A DNA stretch of 64,000 nt, from contig NZ_CP100416.1 in the NCBI RefSeq assembly GCF_026017845.1, positions 10,541,956-10,605,955 of the forward strand, given 5' to 3'. Each line of letters opens with the position of its first letter. Position 1 is the stretch's first letter. The DNA comes from Amycolatopsis mediterranei. GTDB lineage: Bacteria; Actinomycetota; Actinomycetes; Mycobacteriales; Pseudonocardiaceae. Position numbers and translations under genes: made by a program. The notes below the pieces were generated by a model, which was not told the origin of the DNA, did not search any database, and worked only from the letters and a program-made list of their open reading frames with translations. Positions 55,349-63,238 of this stretch are shown here, in pieces.

Positions 55349-55983
55349 CTCCGACTCCTTCCTCTTCGGGTTCCCGGCTCGTTGCCGGTACCGAGGCCAC
55401 GAGAACGCGACGCCCGAAGAGGGAAAGTCAAAGGTGGCGATCCACCACGAGCCCCATCCGAAGACGAGGCCCGCGTTAACGATCCCCTACCTTCGCCGCT
55501 TGCACAAGCAGCGTCCCGGCGCGACACTCCCTCAATTCTGACGCTCTCGGGAAACCGTACGGATGGTCGACGTTTCGAATGGTGCCGTCGAAGCCTATTT
55601 CAGCAGGTGCGCGGCTTGTAAAGGTCTGCACCACTCGTCATTGAAGATCCATTTCGCAGCGCCGTCCACAGGGCAAAGTTGTGGCGGATTCGGTTGAAGT
55701 TCAGTTTGTTCAAGTAATGAACTTAAGTCCGAAAAGGGGCTTATACCAGGACGGTCGGATGGTCTTTAAAGCAGGGTGGGCTTACGTGGATACCGCTCTT
55801 TGAGGTCGCGTCATGCCCCGATGACGAGCACTGCTTGCAGCTTCAGTCGCGTGCCGCCCTGGACGTGCGCGACCGTATCGCCGTTCGCCTTATCGCAACT
55901 GACGCTGCTTGACAAGTTGGAATCTTAAATCGCCTCGGTGGTTACCGCCCCGGTTGCTGCCGTGGCGCTGGGCGCTGGTGCTT
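55349..55983. other. Non-coding, lower-GC stretch between the small gene and the integrase
   Basis: No supported gene. It would contain the promoter of the small gene and is where a left attachment site would be expected if the element ends next to its integrase. I see an inverted repeat GTTCA-N5-TGAAC near 55708 and a TTGACA word near 55908, but no second copy of the tRNA-Ile 3' end. Confidence 0.5.
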
Positions 55984-56026
55984 AAGTTAGAGGCGGGCTC
56001 GCGGAATGCGAGCCCGCCTTTAACTT
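55984..56026. terminator. Bidirectional terminator after the integrase
   Basis: A 19-bp stem with one mismatch (AAGTTA then AGGCGGGCTCGC) around GGAAT, starting five bases after the integrase stop. Confidence 0.85.
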
Positions 56027-56031
56027 GGCCA

Positions 56032-57219
56032 CTACGGCAGCGGGCTCGAGAAGATCGCATCCATGGCTTTTGATCCGTTTTGGATCACCGGCCGCAGTTG
56101 ATGGCGGTAGACCAGCTCGGTCACCTTCGTGTCCGACTGCCCCACGAGACGCGATATCTCCTCGATGGTGAGTCCGCTGTCGGAGAGCAGAGACACAAAG
56201 CTGTGGCGCAGCTCACGCGGTGTCCAGTTCTTCGGTTCGAGACCTGCGAGCTTCAAGATGCGCCGGAAGCCACGCCGGACGTTGGCCGCGTCGAGCTGCG
56301 TCCCGACGTCCGAGGCGAACACGATCCCGAGTTCTTGCCACCGGTCGCCGGCCGACTCGCGCTGATGCTTCTGGCGGAGCTTCTGGCGCTCCAGCGCCTC
56401 GACCGCCCGACCGGGAAGCGCGAGCGAACGACGCGATTTCTTAGTCTTCGTGTCTCCACCCGCCCGTACCGACCGCCACACGTTGACGTGCGGAGGAATC
56501 GGCGGCGCCGCTTCCAGCTTCCCGACCAGGTCGACCTCTGGCCACGCCAGCGGGCGCGCCTCCTCGGTCCGCGCGCCGGTCAGGAGCGAGACCACCGTGT
56601 AATCGCCGTACGTGGAGTCCTCCGCCTCCGCGGCGGCGAGCACCGCTACCGCCTGAGCAAAGGTCAGCGACTTCGACGGCCGTCCGTCGCGGCCAACCGG
56701 CAGCTCGTCACCCAGCAGCACCGCGTTCCGGATGCCCTTGGTCCGCTTCGCCGCTCGGTTGATCGCGCGCCGGAGAATCGAACGGAGGTCCTGGAGCGTG
56801 CGCGTGGCGAGAACCTCTGCCTTCTCCTCCAGCCAGGCGTCGACATCATCGGCGGTCAGTTCCTTCGACTGCTTCGGGTCCAGCAGCAGACGCGCGCCGA
56901 GCGAGGGGACGATGTGCGTCTCGGCCAGGATGGTCAGCTTCTCGACGGTCGCGGCAGTGCGACCGTTGAGGCCATGCCGCAACCAGTCTCGAACCGCCTT
57001 CTCGACCGTGAGCCCGCGGACCGCCGTGGCGGTGCCCTCCTTCTTGCGCTCCACGAGCCGGTCGAGGGCAGCCTTCGCCTCCGTCTTCGTCTTGCCGCTC
57101 GCCTTGCGCGTGATGCGCTTGCCGTTCGGCCGGTAGCCGATCGTCAGTTCCGCGATCCAGCGCTGACGGTCCTCGGACCAGTACAGACCGCCGTCTCCGC
57201 GACTACGCCGACTCGCCAT
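56032..57219 (-). CDS. Site-specific tyrosine recombinase (integrase)
   Basis: 395 residues. Residues 1-60 are an AP2-like arm-binding part (GGLYWSEDRQRWIAELTIG). A SAM-like core-binding domain covers about 65-165. The catalytic domain has Arg in LLTGARTEEARPL (about 215), the RHS box in ELRHSFVSLL (about 338) and the terminal nucleophile in LVYRHQL (about 368). It integrates and excises the element. Its start overlaps the excisionase gene by 17 bases, the standard xis-int order of actinobacterial integrative elements. Confidence 0.93.
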   Translation of the reverse strand: MASRRSRGDGGLYWSEDRQRWIAELTIGYRPNGKRITRKASGKTKTEAKAALDRLVERKKEGTATAVRGLTVEKAVRDWLRHGLNGRTAATVEKLTILAETHIVPSLGARLLLDPKQSKELTADDVDAWLEEKAEVLATRTLQDLRSILRRAINRAAKRTKGIRNAVLLGDELPVGRDGRPSKSLTFAQAVAVLAAAEAEDSTYGDYTVVSLLTGARTEEARPLAWPEVDLVGKLEAAPPIPPHVNVWRSVRAGGDTKTKKSRRSLALPGRAVEALERQKLRQKHQRESAGDRWQELGIVFASDVGTQLDAANVRRGFRRILKLAGLEPKNWTPRELRHSFVSLLSDSGLTIEEISRLVGQSDTKVTELVYRHQLRPVIQNGSKAMDAIFSSPLP

Positions 57220-57433
57220 AGCTGACCTCCGCTTCCCTCATCAGCAACTCGACGTACTCCTGGATGGCGACCGCCGGCACGAGCCGGGCACGGCCCTGTT
57301 TGACCGAGCGCAGGCGCCCCGAGCGGAGCTGTTCGTAGATGACCGAGCGGCTCATCGAGAGCAGGCGCATGGCTTCGGTGATCCGGTAGAGGTGCCGTTC
57401 GGGCACGGCGACCGGCATGGGTACGGCGTTCAT
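57203..57433 (-). CDS. Excisionase-type helix-turn-helix protein
   Basis: 76 residues. A MerR/Xis-like winged helix covers residues 16-60 (YRITEAMRLLSMSRSVIYEQ, then LRSVKQGRARLVP). The start overlaps the upstream stop (ATGA) and the stop overlaps the integrase start. Such proteins bend attachment-site DNA and steer the integrase towards excision. Confidence 0.85.
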   Translation of the reverse strand: MNAVPMPVAVPERHLYRITEAMRLLSMSRSVIYEQLRSGRLRSVKQGRARLVPAVAIQEYVELLMREAEVSYGESA

Positions 57434-58986
57434 CGGTCCCACTCGGTGTCGTGGTCCGGTTTGGCGGGCGCGACGTCCGCGACCTCCGCAACCGGGCTGG
57501 TCAGTGCGGGTGCGAGTGGCTGTTGGGTGCCGCGACCGTCCGCGACCCGGGTTGCGGAGGTCGCGGCCGAGCTCGGCGCCTCCGCGACGCCGGATGTGGC
57601 GGTGACCTGCGGGGTCGCGTTGGTCGCGGAGGTAGCGCCCGTTTCGGGCGGTGGGAGGTAGCGGCTCCAGGCGTCGGCCAGGCCGCCGTCGCCGTCGATG
57701 CGGTAGCCCTTGAGCGTCTTGTCGCTGACCTTGAGGTCTTTCGGCCGGACCAGGTACCGGTCGAGTTCCTCCGCGAGACGGCGGCTGTCGAGCGGCTTGC
57801 CCTGCAGGTCGGTCCACGGTTCGTCTTCGATGGCGTGCAGCTCGCGGATCAGCTCGGCCGTCACCATGCGGTCGGTGTGCTCCGCCGTGAAGATCTGCCG
57901 GACGTCGGCCAGCAGCCGCACGCCGATCGAGGCCGGTTGCGCAGTGGCTTCGAGCACGAAGTGACGGCACGCCTTGCGCGCGGTCTCCGGCCAGTGCCCG
58001 CCGGCCGCGTCGGCGATCGCCAGCAGCGGCCGCCAGATCTCGGCCGCCCGGTCGCGCACGCCGTCCGGTCGGTCTGGCCGTGCGCGGCTCACCTCGTCGC
58101 CGACCCGGCCGACCCACTCCGCCAGTTCGGCGCGCACCGGCGCCGACTCGCGCTCGACGTCCTCTTCGATGAACTCCTCTACTGCCTCGTCGAATCGGCG
58201 CTTGCGCATGTGCACGGTGATCGCCCGGGTCGTGATCGTGTCTGGCATGCCGCCGGCGATCCCGGCGAGGGCGACCGGCGCATAGACCGGGAACCGGGTC
58301 ACATTCATGCTCTTGGCGTCGCCGACGCACCGGGTCACCGTCGCCGACCGCTTGTAGCCCGCGTTCAGCAGGGCGCGGAGGTCCTCGTTGTTCCCGCCGG
58401 TCTTCGGGTTGAACACGGCGTCGATCTCGTCGAACAGCAGCGTCATCGGGCCGTCGGCGAGCATGCGGAAGATCGCGGCCGGGGTGATGCTGATCGTCAT
58501 CTCCGGCTTGGCCACGAGGTACTGCGCGACCTCCAGCACGCGCGTCTCGCCGCTGCCCGGCTCCGCCGAGTCGAGGATGAGGCGCGGCGTGACGTAGAGC
58601 CGTTCGGCGACGTGGGTGTGCGCGTACCAAAGCGCCAGCGTCGGCGCGGCGTGCTCGTTCGCGAAGGCCGAGAACCGCGACACGAACGTCACGACCGCGT
58701 CCAAGACCTCGTGACCCGGCTTCGCGAAGGCCCCGACCGGCGCCGGCCCGAGCCACGTGAGCGGGTTGACCGGCGCGGCCTCCGGCAGCTCGCTCGGCTG
58801 GGCGCCGCCGTCCTCGGCTGGCTTGGCCGCGGTGTGTCGGCCGCGCCAGACGCGCTGGCAGTTCTCCGAGCAGAAGTCGCCGGACGGCGAGTCGCTGCGC
58901 GGCCGGCCGCACTGCTGGCAGTGGGGCGCAGGCTCGTCGGAGATCACGAAGTCGATCACGGACAAGGTGTCGTCGAATCCGGACAT
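57430..58986 (-). CDS. DUF3631 domain protein (mobile-element replication/helicase-like)
   Basis: 518 residues from the ATG at 58986, which has GGAGGT upstream and overlaps the preceding stop by one base. A small Cys cluster opens it (CQQCGRPRSDSPSGDFC). An ATPase-like core spans about 90-270: LILDSAEPGSGETRVLEV (degenerate P-loop) and MTLLFDEIDAVFN (Walker B-like). The DUF3631 region follows to about 420, and the tail is Ala/Thr-rich. Homologues are common in actinobacterial integrative elements and phages beside excisionase genes, where a replication role is assumed. The exact biochemical function is unknown. Confidence 0.8.
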   Translation of the reverse strand: MSGFDDTLSVIDFVISDEPAPHCQQCGRPRSDSPSGDFCSENCQRVWRGRHTAAKPAEDGGAQPSELPEAAPVNPLTWLGPAPVGAFAKPGHEVLDAVVTFVSRFSAFANEHAAPTLALWYAHTHVAERLYVTPRLILDSAEPGSGETRVLEVAQYLVAKPEMTISITPAAIFRMLADGPMTLLFDEIDAVFNPKTGGNNEDLRALLNAGYKRSATVTRCVGDAKSMNVTRFPVYAPVALAGIAGGMPDTITTRAITVHMRKRRFDEAVEEFIEEDVERESAPVRAELAEWVGRVGDEVSRARPDRPDGVRDRAAEIWRPLLAIADAAGGHWPETARKACRHFVLEATAQPASIGVRLLADVRQIFTAEHTDRMVTAELIRELHAIEDEPWTDLQGKPLDSRRLAEELDRYLVRPKDLKVSDKTLKGYRIDGDGGLADAWSRYLPPPETGATSATNATPQVTATSGVAEAPSSAATSATRVADGRGTQQPLAPALTSPVAEVADVAPAKPDHDTEWDR

Positions 58987-59426
58987 CAGGCGGCCACCTC
59001 CAGACGTGCGGTCGGTTCGTCGTCGCCTCCGGCCTCGCGGTAGCGCCGCCACAGGTCATCAAGGCGCTCGGTGTCGTCGAGCTGGTGGCGGAGGACGTCC
59101 GTCGGCGAGTCGTCTTCGACGGCCTGCACCAGGCGGGCCGCGTGCTCCCGGACGGCGCGGCGGTAGGCGTTCTTGAGCACGACGGCTTTCAGCCAGGCGC
59201 CGTAGTACGGCGGCGGCAGGATCGGGCCGTCGGTGTAGGTCTCGACGATCCAGAGGCCGAGGCTGTGCAGGCGGTGCGCGCCACCGGACCGCGGCTCGGT
59301 CGCCGTCCGCTCGCGGGCGTGGTCCATTACGGCCATCGGGGTCGGTGCGTGACCCGCGCCGGTTAGCTCGATGACCAGCTGGAGGACGCGGGCGGCGATC
59401 GGCGAGTCGAAGTCGTTGGCGCGCAT
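58986..59426 (-). CDS. DnaB N-terminal-like protein, probably 5'-truncated
   Basis: 146 residues as annotated. The start of the frame (MRANDFDSPIAARVLQLVIE) resembles the DnaB-helicase N-terminal domain found in mobile-element proteins. The same frame continues upstream of the ATG with family-like sequence (SRLTGARRLLAG) until a TGA, with no usual start codon. The true N-terminus therefore seems to be lost. The upstream DNA is instead a remnant of a different gene on the plus strand. It may still be translated from the internal ATG. Confidence 0.65.
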   Translation of the reverse strand: MRANDFDSPIAARVLQLVIELTGAGHAPTPMAVMDHARERTATEPRSGGAHRLHSLGLWIVETYTDGPILPPPYYGAWLKAVVLKNAYRRAVREHAARLVQAVEDDSPTDVLRHQLDDTERLDDLWRRYREAGGDDEPTARLEVAA

Positions 59427-59449
59427 GCCGGCGAGCAGTCGGCGGGCCC

Positions 59450-59788
59450 CGGTCAGCCGGGAGCGGCCTGCTCATCCGGTGGCTGACCGACTCCGACGAG
59501 GAAGGATCGCGGCCACCAATCGAGCCTCGCTCGATCACCCTCGTGGACGTCGAGGCGGTTCGCGAGGCAACCGCGATGTTCAGCAGCTTCGACTACAAGT
59601 ACGGCGGTGGCCGGCCGAAGTCGCTCGTCGCCTCGTTCCTCGACCAGGAGATCTTGCCGACCTCGAAGACAGCTTGTGTCCGCTCCGTCGTGAAAGCCTT
59701 CGTCGATGTCATCAGACTCCTCTATCGGGGTGCCTCGGCCAGGCTAGAGCTTCGGCAGGAACGTGTGCTGGGCGAATCCAGGCCGTGA
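59450..59788 (+). pseudogene. Remnant of an XRE-family regulator
   Basis: A plus-strand frame without a proper N-terminus reads SGLLIRWLTDSDEEGSRPP, then TLVDVEAVREATAMFSSFDY, then KYGGGRPKSLVASFLDQEIL. This is the conserved central segment of long actinobacterial XRE regulators, which normally follows a helix-turn-helix domain. After about 59660 the family sequence stops and unrelated residues run to a TGA at 59788. The remnant abuts the truncated DnaB-N-like gene on the other strand, marking an old recombination joint. Confidence 0.6.
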
Positions 59789-59839
59789 GGCCCGGCCGGC
59801 GCGCCGCTCGGGGGGAAGCAGAACGCACCGGCCGGGGGC

Positions 59840-60637
59840 TTAAGGCCACGCGTTCTCTGTGGCGCGGCGTTGTAGTGCTCGGACCGTCTCCTTGTAGGTC
59901 GTCAAGACGGCTTGGTCGGTGGAGTACGCGGCGCCGCCGTGGTGGTGACGCAACGCGACAGCGAGGGCGCCGGCGCGGTGTTCGTAGAAAGTGAACGGTC
60001 CGACCAGACCGGGCGGGCAGTCAGCAGCCGGAACGAGACGGACGGCGACCCGCGGCCTTCTCGTCCAGGTGCGCAGCTGGTCGAGCTGATCGCGGAGGAC
60101 GTCGGGAGTACAGGCGTCGGGGCGTGTGGCAGCCTCGCCGATCAGGAACGTGTACAGCGGGCCCGGCTTGTCGGACAGGGCAAGCTGACATGCGGTGCGG
60201 AGAAGACAGCCCACATCGGTGACCTCGGGAGCGAGCAAGCCAGTGTCGCGCAACGCGCCGGCGTACTCGGCTGTCTGCAACACGTCCGGAATAAGCGACG
60301 GCGACCACTCGGTCACGCGGCTGGACCGCTGTTCGAAAGCGGTGCGCAGGTAGTTTTCGGCGCGTCCGGTGCGGTCGATCAGGTCGCGGTCGTGGGACCG
60401 GCGGGCCAGGTCGATGAGGTGATCACGCACGTCTTGCGGTGTGCGCAGGACACCGAGGATGTGCGCCACGATCGTGTCCTGCGGCGCGCGTTGGCCGAGT
60501 TCGAAGCTCGACAGCACGGCGTGGTGTAGGTCGACCATGGCAGCGAGCCGGCGCAGGCCGATGCCGCGCTCGTTGCGGGCCTCGCGCAGGCCGCCGGCCA
60601 GGGCGATGACGGCTGGTCGCAGGGCAGCTTCAGTCAC
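59840..60637 (-). CDS. XRE-family regulator with DUF5753 (Scr1-type)
   Basis: 265 residues. A helix-turn-helix occupies about 12-70 (LREARNERGIGLRRLAAMV, then LSSFELGQRAPQ). The C-terminal DUF5753 domain (about 90-260) shows ENYLRTAFEQRSSRVTEWSP and LIPDVLQTAEYAGAL. Such proteins often pair with a small DUF397-type partner as toxin-antitoxin-like or developmental regulators; no DUF397 gene is adjacent. The start overlaps the preceding stop by four bases. Confidence 0.88.
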   Translation of the reverse strand: MTEAALRPAVIALAGGLREARNERGIGLRRLAAMVDLHHAVLSSFELGQRAPQDTIVAHILGVLRTPQDVRDHLIDLARRSHDRDLIDRTGRAENYLRTAFEQRSSRVTEWSPSLIPDVLQTAEYAGALRDTGLLAPEVTDVGCLLRTACQLALSDKPGPLYTFLIGEAATRPDACTPDVLRDQLDQLRTWTRRPRVAVRLVPAADCPPGLVGPFTFYEHRAGALAVALRHHHGGAAYSTDQAVLTTYKETVRALQRRATENAWP

Positions 60638-60900
60638 GGTTCAGACCGCTCCGTTCGGTCATGGGCCTCTGTGTCGGGTGCGTTGAGCAGGGCAACTGGA
60701 TCGAGTTCGGTGCCGTCGAGTTCGCCGGCGCGGCGGGTGAGGGCTACACCGATGTGGACGAGCTGGCGGCCGAGGGTGCGCAGGCCGGAGGCGTAGGCTG
60801 CGTCGTCCGGCTGGAGGGTCAGCAGCTCAACCGTCACGCTTCCGATCTTGGAGTTGACCTTCGAGAGCGCGGCGAGCAACTCGCGGTCACGAGCATGCAC
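60634..60900 (-). CDS. Small hypothetical protein in the regulator operon
   Basis: 88 residues with a GTG start; family not recognised. Mostly helical (DRELLAALSKVNSKIGSVTV, then LRTLGRQLVHIGVALTRRAG). It overlaps the DUF5753 regulator start by four bases and the preceding gene by 14 bases, so it is co-translated. The small size and position suggest an accessory partner of the regulator, but nothing in the sequence shows it. Confidence 0.65.
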   Translation of the reverse strand: MHARDRELLAALSKVNSKIGSVTVELLTLQPDDAAYASGLRTLGRQLVHIGVALTRRAGELDGTELDPVALLNAPDTEAHDRTERSEP

Positions 60901-61183
60901 GAGGCACCTCGATCCGCCGGCGCTCGTTCTGGGCCGTGCAGACTGGGCACATCCGACCGGGCCTCGGGATCACGCGGCGCCGGCTGATGCTGGGCCGGTC
61001 GTGTTCCAGCGGGAAGCGGACGTCGGTCAGGCACCAGGGCAGCAGCATGACGAGTCGCGGGTTGGTCATCTCCGAGTGCAGGTACAGGTGCGCCCACCCG
61101 TCGCCCCCGGTGAACTCGTGCCATTCCCAGAAGTCCTGGTGCGAGTCGGTGCCGGTCATCGGCCCGTCGTCCACCGCGGTCAT
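60887..61183 (-). CDS. Small hypothetical protein with CPVC motif
   Basis: 98 residues. Aromatic-rich N-terminal half (DFWEWHEFTGGDGWAHLYLH), and a single CPVC pair near the C-terminus that could be half of a zinc site. Start and stop both overlap neighbouring genes (ATGA upstream). Family not recognised; similar short proteins are frequent in actinobacterial integrative elements. Confidence 0.65.
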   Translation of the reverse strand: MTAVDDGPMTGTDSHQDFWEWHEFTGGDGWAHLYLHSEMTNPRLVMLLPWCLTDVRFPLEHDRPSISRRRVIPRPGRMCPVCTAQNERRRIEVPRACS

Positions 61184-61377
61184 CGAAGCCCTCGCTCGAT
61201 GTCGAACACCCGGACTGCGGCGGCAGCCTGTTCCCAGTCAGCATCGGTCATGTCCGCGTGCTTCTTCGGATGCTGGTAGGCGTCGAGATCGATCTCGTTG
61301 AGCCGCTGACCACCCGTGTTGAACAGCGAGCCGCCACACCAGAACGTCGGCCGGTCATCGAAGTGCTCCGCGGTCAT
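61180..61377 (-). CDS. Small hypothetical protein
   Basis: 65 residues from the ATG at 61377, chosen because it makes a four-base ATGA overlap with the upstream gene; a start four codons earlier exists. The sequence reads EHFDDRPTFWCGGSLFNTGG and is acidic towards the end. No recognisable domain. Confidence 0.6.
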   Translation of the reverse strand: MTAEHFDDRPTFWCGGSLFNTGGQRLNEIDLDAYQHPKKHADMTDADWEQAAAAVRVFDIERGLR

Positions 61378-61613
61378 GGCGCCTTGCACCCCCGCGCTGT
61401 GCGAGCGTCGCGCAGCGAGACGGTCAACGCGTCACCCAGCTGGCTCCGAAGCTGCGCGGCTGCCTCGGCACTGAACAAGATCGGTTCGCCTGGAGGCGTC
61501 GAACTGGTCAGCGCGATTCGTCCGTCTTCCCGTACCTCGACTTCGGCCCGCGCCGGATCTCCGAGCTGGTCGACACCCTCGGTGCTCTGTCGCGTACGTC
61601 GTCGATCACGCAT
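61374..61613 (-). CDS. Small hypothetical protein, first gene of the leftward element operon
   Basis: 79 residues from the ATG at 61613. A GTG 30 bases upstream would cut into the divergent regulatory region. A TACGGT box ends eight bases before this ATG, which suggests a leaderless mRNA. Arg-rich N-terminus, then a strand-rich part (VEVREDGRIALTSSTPPG) and a helix (SAEAAAQLRSQLGDAL). Function unknown. Confidence 0.6.
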   Translation of the reverse strand: MRDRRRTRQSTEGVDQLGDPARAEVEVREDGRIALTSSTPPGEPILFSAEAAAQLRSQLGDALTVSLRDARTARGCKAP

Positions 61614-61647
61614 AGTTAGTGACCGTACAAAGTCGCAGGTCACAAAC

Positions 61648-61664
61648 GTTTCTTGCTAGGAAAC
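61648..61664. promoter_or_regulatory. Operator candidate between divergent genes
   Basis: GTTTC-N7-GAAAC inverted repeat (GTTTCTTGCTAGGAAAC). It sits between the leftward operon and the XRE gene, a typical autoregulatory site. Confidence 0.6.
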
Positions 61665-61673
61665 CCAAGTCTG

Positions 61674-61679
61674 TACCCT
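61674..61679 (+). promoter_or_regulatory. -10 element of a leaderless XRE gene
   Basis: TACCCT ends seven bases before the ATG of the XRE gene, so transcription would begin at or next to the start codon. The operator overlaps the -35 zone. Confidence 0.5.
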
Positions 61680-61686
61680 GAGGCGT

Positions 61687-62838
61687 ATGGACTCGATCGG
61701 CATCACGATCCGCCGGCTTCGCCGTTGGCGTGGCCTGTCCCTCGAACAGCTCGCCGGGCTGTCCGGCCTTTCGAAGGGCTACCTGTCCAAGATCGAGAAC
61801 GAGCGCACAGCGATCGACAAGCGCTCAACCCTGGTCGCGATCGCCGGCGCGCTCCGCGTCAGCCTCTCCGACATCACCGGCGACGGGCTGGAGATCCGCG
61901 ACCCGCAAGCCGACTCCGCCATCCCCGCTATCCGCGACGCCCTACTGAGCACCGACCTCGACGGCACCGAGCCGCCGATCGGCGACCTTGCACGGCTGCT
62001 GTCCGAAACACAGCTGGTCGCAGCCTTGCGGCAGGCGAATCAGGACGCCGAGGTCGGCGCCCGGCTCCCCGAGCTACTGCTGGCCCTGCATACCCACGTC
62101 GACAAGCCGGACGCACTCCGCTCACTCGTCACCGCCACCCACACCACGGCCCTGCTCACCAAGGGCCTCGGCGCGTTCGAGCTGGCCTGGATCGCCGCCG
62201 ACCGCGGCCACGAGGCAGCGCAGCGGCTCGGCGAACCCGGCTGGATCGCCCTCGCCGAGTTCGCCCGCACACAAGCCCTGTCCGGCCTCGGCGCGCACAA
62301 GCGAGCATCCAAGCTCGCCGAGCGCGCCCTGGACTACGTGCCGACCGACGCATACGACGTCCGCGGCGCGCTCACCCTTACGACCGGCTACACCGAATCC
62401 GTCCTGGGCGGCGACGCAACCGCTGCACTCGACGAGGCCGCCGGCCTGGCCGAGCACGTCGAGTACGGCAACCGGAACTTCCTGCTGTTCAGCCCAGCCA
62501 ACGTCGTACTCTGGCGCATCTCATCGGCCCTCGAACGCGGCGACCACGCCGAAGCCGCCCGGCTCGCCGCCACCGTTGACCCGGTCGAGCTGACCATCGA
62601 CTCGCGCCGGACGACCTTCCTGATCGAGCATGCTCGCGCGCTCTATGGCATCCGCCGTCCCGATGAGGAAGTACTAGCGCTTCTGGTCAAGGCCGAGAAG
62701 CTGGGGCACATCCGAACCAGGACGAACCCGTTCGTACGAGAGATCATTTCCACGATGCTGGCCCGCGCTCGGCGCGAAGGGGTAGCCCGAGAGGTCCGGG
62801 GTATGGCTGACCGAATGGGTCTGATCAAGACAGCTTAG
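61687..62838 (+). CDS. XRE-family transcriptional regulator with long helical C-terminus
   Basis: 383 residues. The N-terminal helix-turn-helix (residues 5-60; RRLRRWRGLSLEQLAGLSGL, then KGYLSKIENER) is followed by about 300 helical residues with TPR-like pairing (LLTKGLGAFELAWIAADRGH, then LAEFARTQALSGLGAHKRA). Regulators of this shape control integrative elements and secondary genes in actinomycetes, sensing peptides or partner proteins through the helical part. It is divergent from the leftward operon across the operator and probably represses both directions. Confidence 0.88.
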   Translation: MDSIGITIRRLRRWRGLSLEQLAGLSGLSKGYLSKIENERTAIDKRSTLVAIAGALRVSLSDITGDGLEIRDPQADSAIPAIRDALLSTDLDGTEPPIGDLARLLSETQLVAALRQANQDAEVGARLPELLLALHTHVDKPDALRSLVTATHTTALLTKGLGAFELAWIAADRGHEAAQRLGEPGWIALAEFARTQALSGLGAHKRASKLAERALDYVPTDAYDVRGALTLTTGYTESVLGGDATAALDEAAGLAEHVEYGNRNFLLFSPANVVLWRISSALERGDHAEAARLAATVDPVELTIDSRRTTFLIEHARALYGIRRPDEEVLALLVKAEKLGHIRTRTNPFVREIISTMLARARREGVAREVRGMADRMGLIKTA

Positions 62839-63238
62839 TGTGGACACTCGTATCTTGGGTCGCCCAGAAATGCGACGATGTACAGCTGGTGCGACGTTTC
62901 ATGCTCGTCTGTGACCTCTTCACAATCGGTCAGATTTAACCTGGCCGGAATTAGCGAAGGAAAGTCAGATAGTAGATTATCGAGCTTCTAAGTGAGTCGG
63001 AAATAGCCGTTGGTGTTTTCGGTAGTTGCAGCCGATGAGACGGCAGCCCTGAACAAGGCGGAGAAGAAATCTCGGTCACGTCGAATGTAACGCCGTCGTG
63101 TCCCCCCCGTTCTGAAGGCAGGACGAGAGCCGCAAGTCCACATCCCCTGGTTAAGGTCAATCCGCGGAGTGAGTCCTTAAGGTCATATCTGACTAGAGAG
63201 CGATCCTTTCGTTTGAGTTATAACATCACATGCGCAGA
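62839..63238. other. AT-richer gap without supported genes
   Basis: About 400 bases of clearly lower GC than the core genome. It contains a TATAAC word near 63220 on the plus strand but no open frame with a ribosome binding site. It may hold the terminators of the flanking convergent genes or be degraded DNA. Confidence 0.5.

Noticed and set aside
55121..55621. 166-codon plus-strand frame overlapping the 76-residue gene
   Set aside because: No ribosome binding site; the minus-strand gene has AAGGAG and a terminator.
62951..63160. 69-codon minus-strand frame in the AT-richer gap
   Set aside because: No ribosome binding site, no overlap with an operon and no recognisable sequence.
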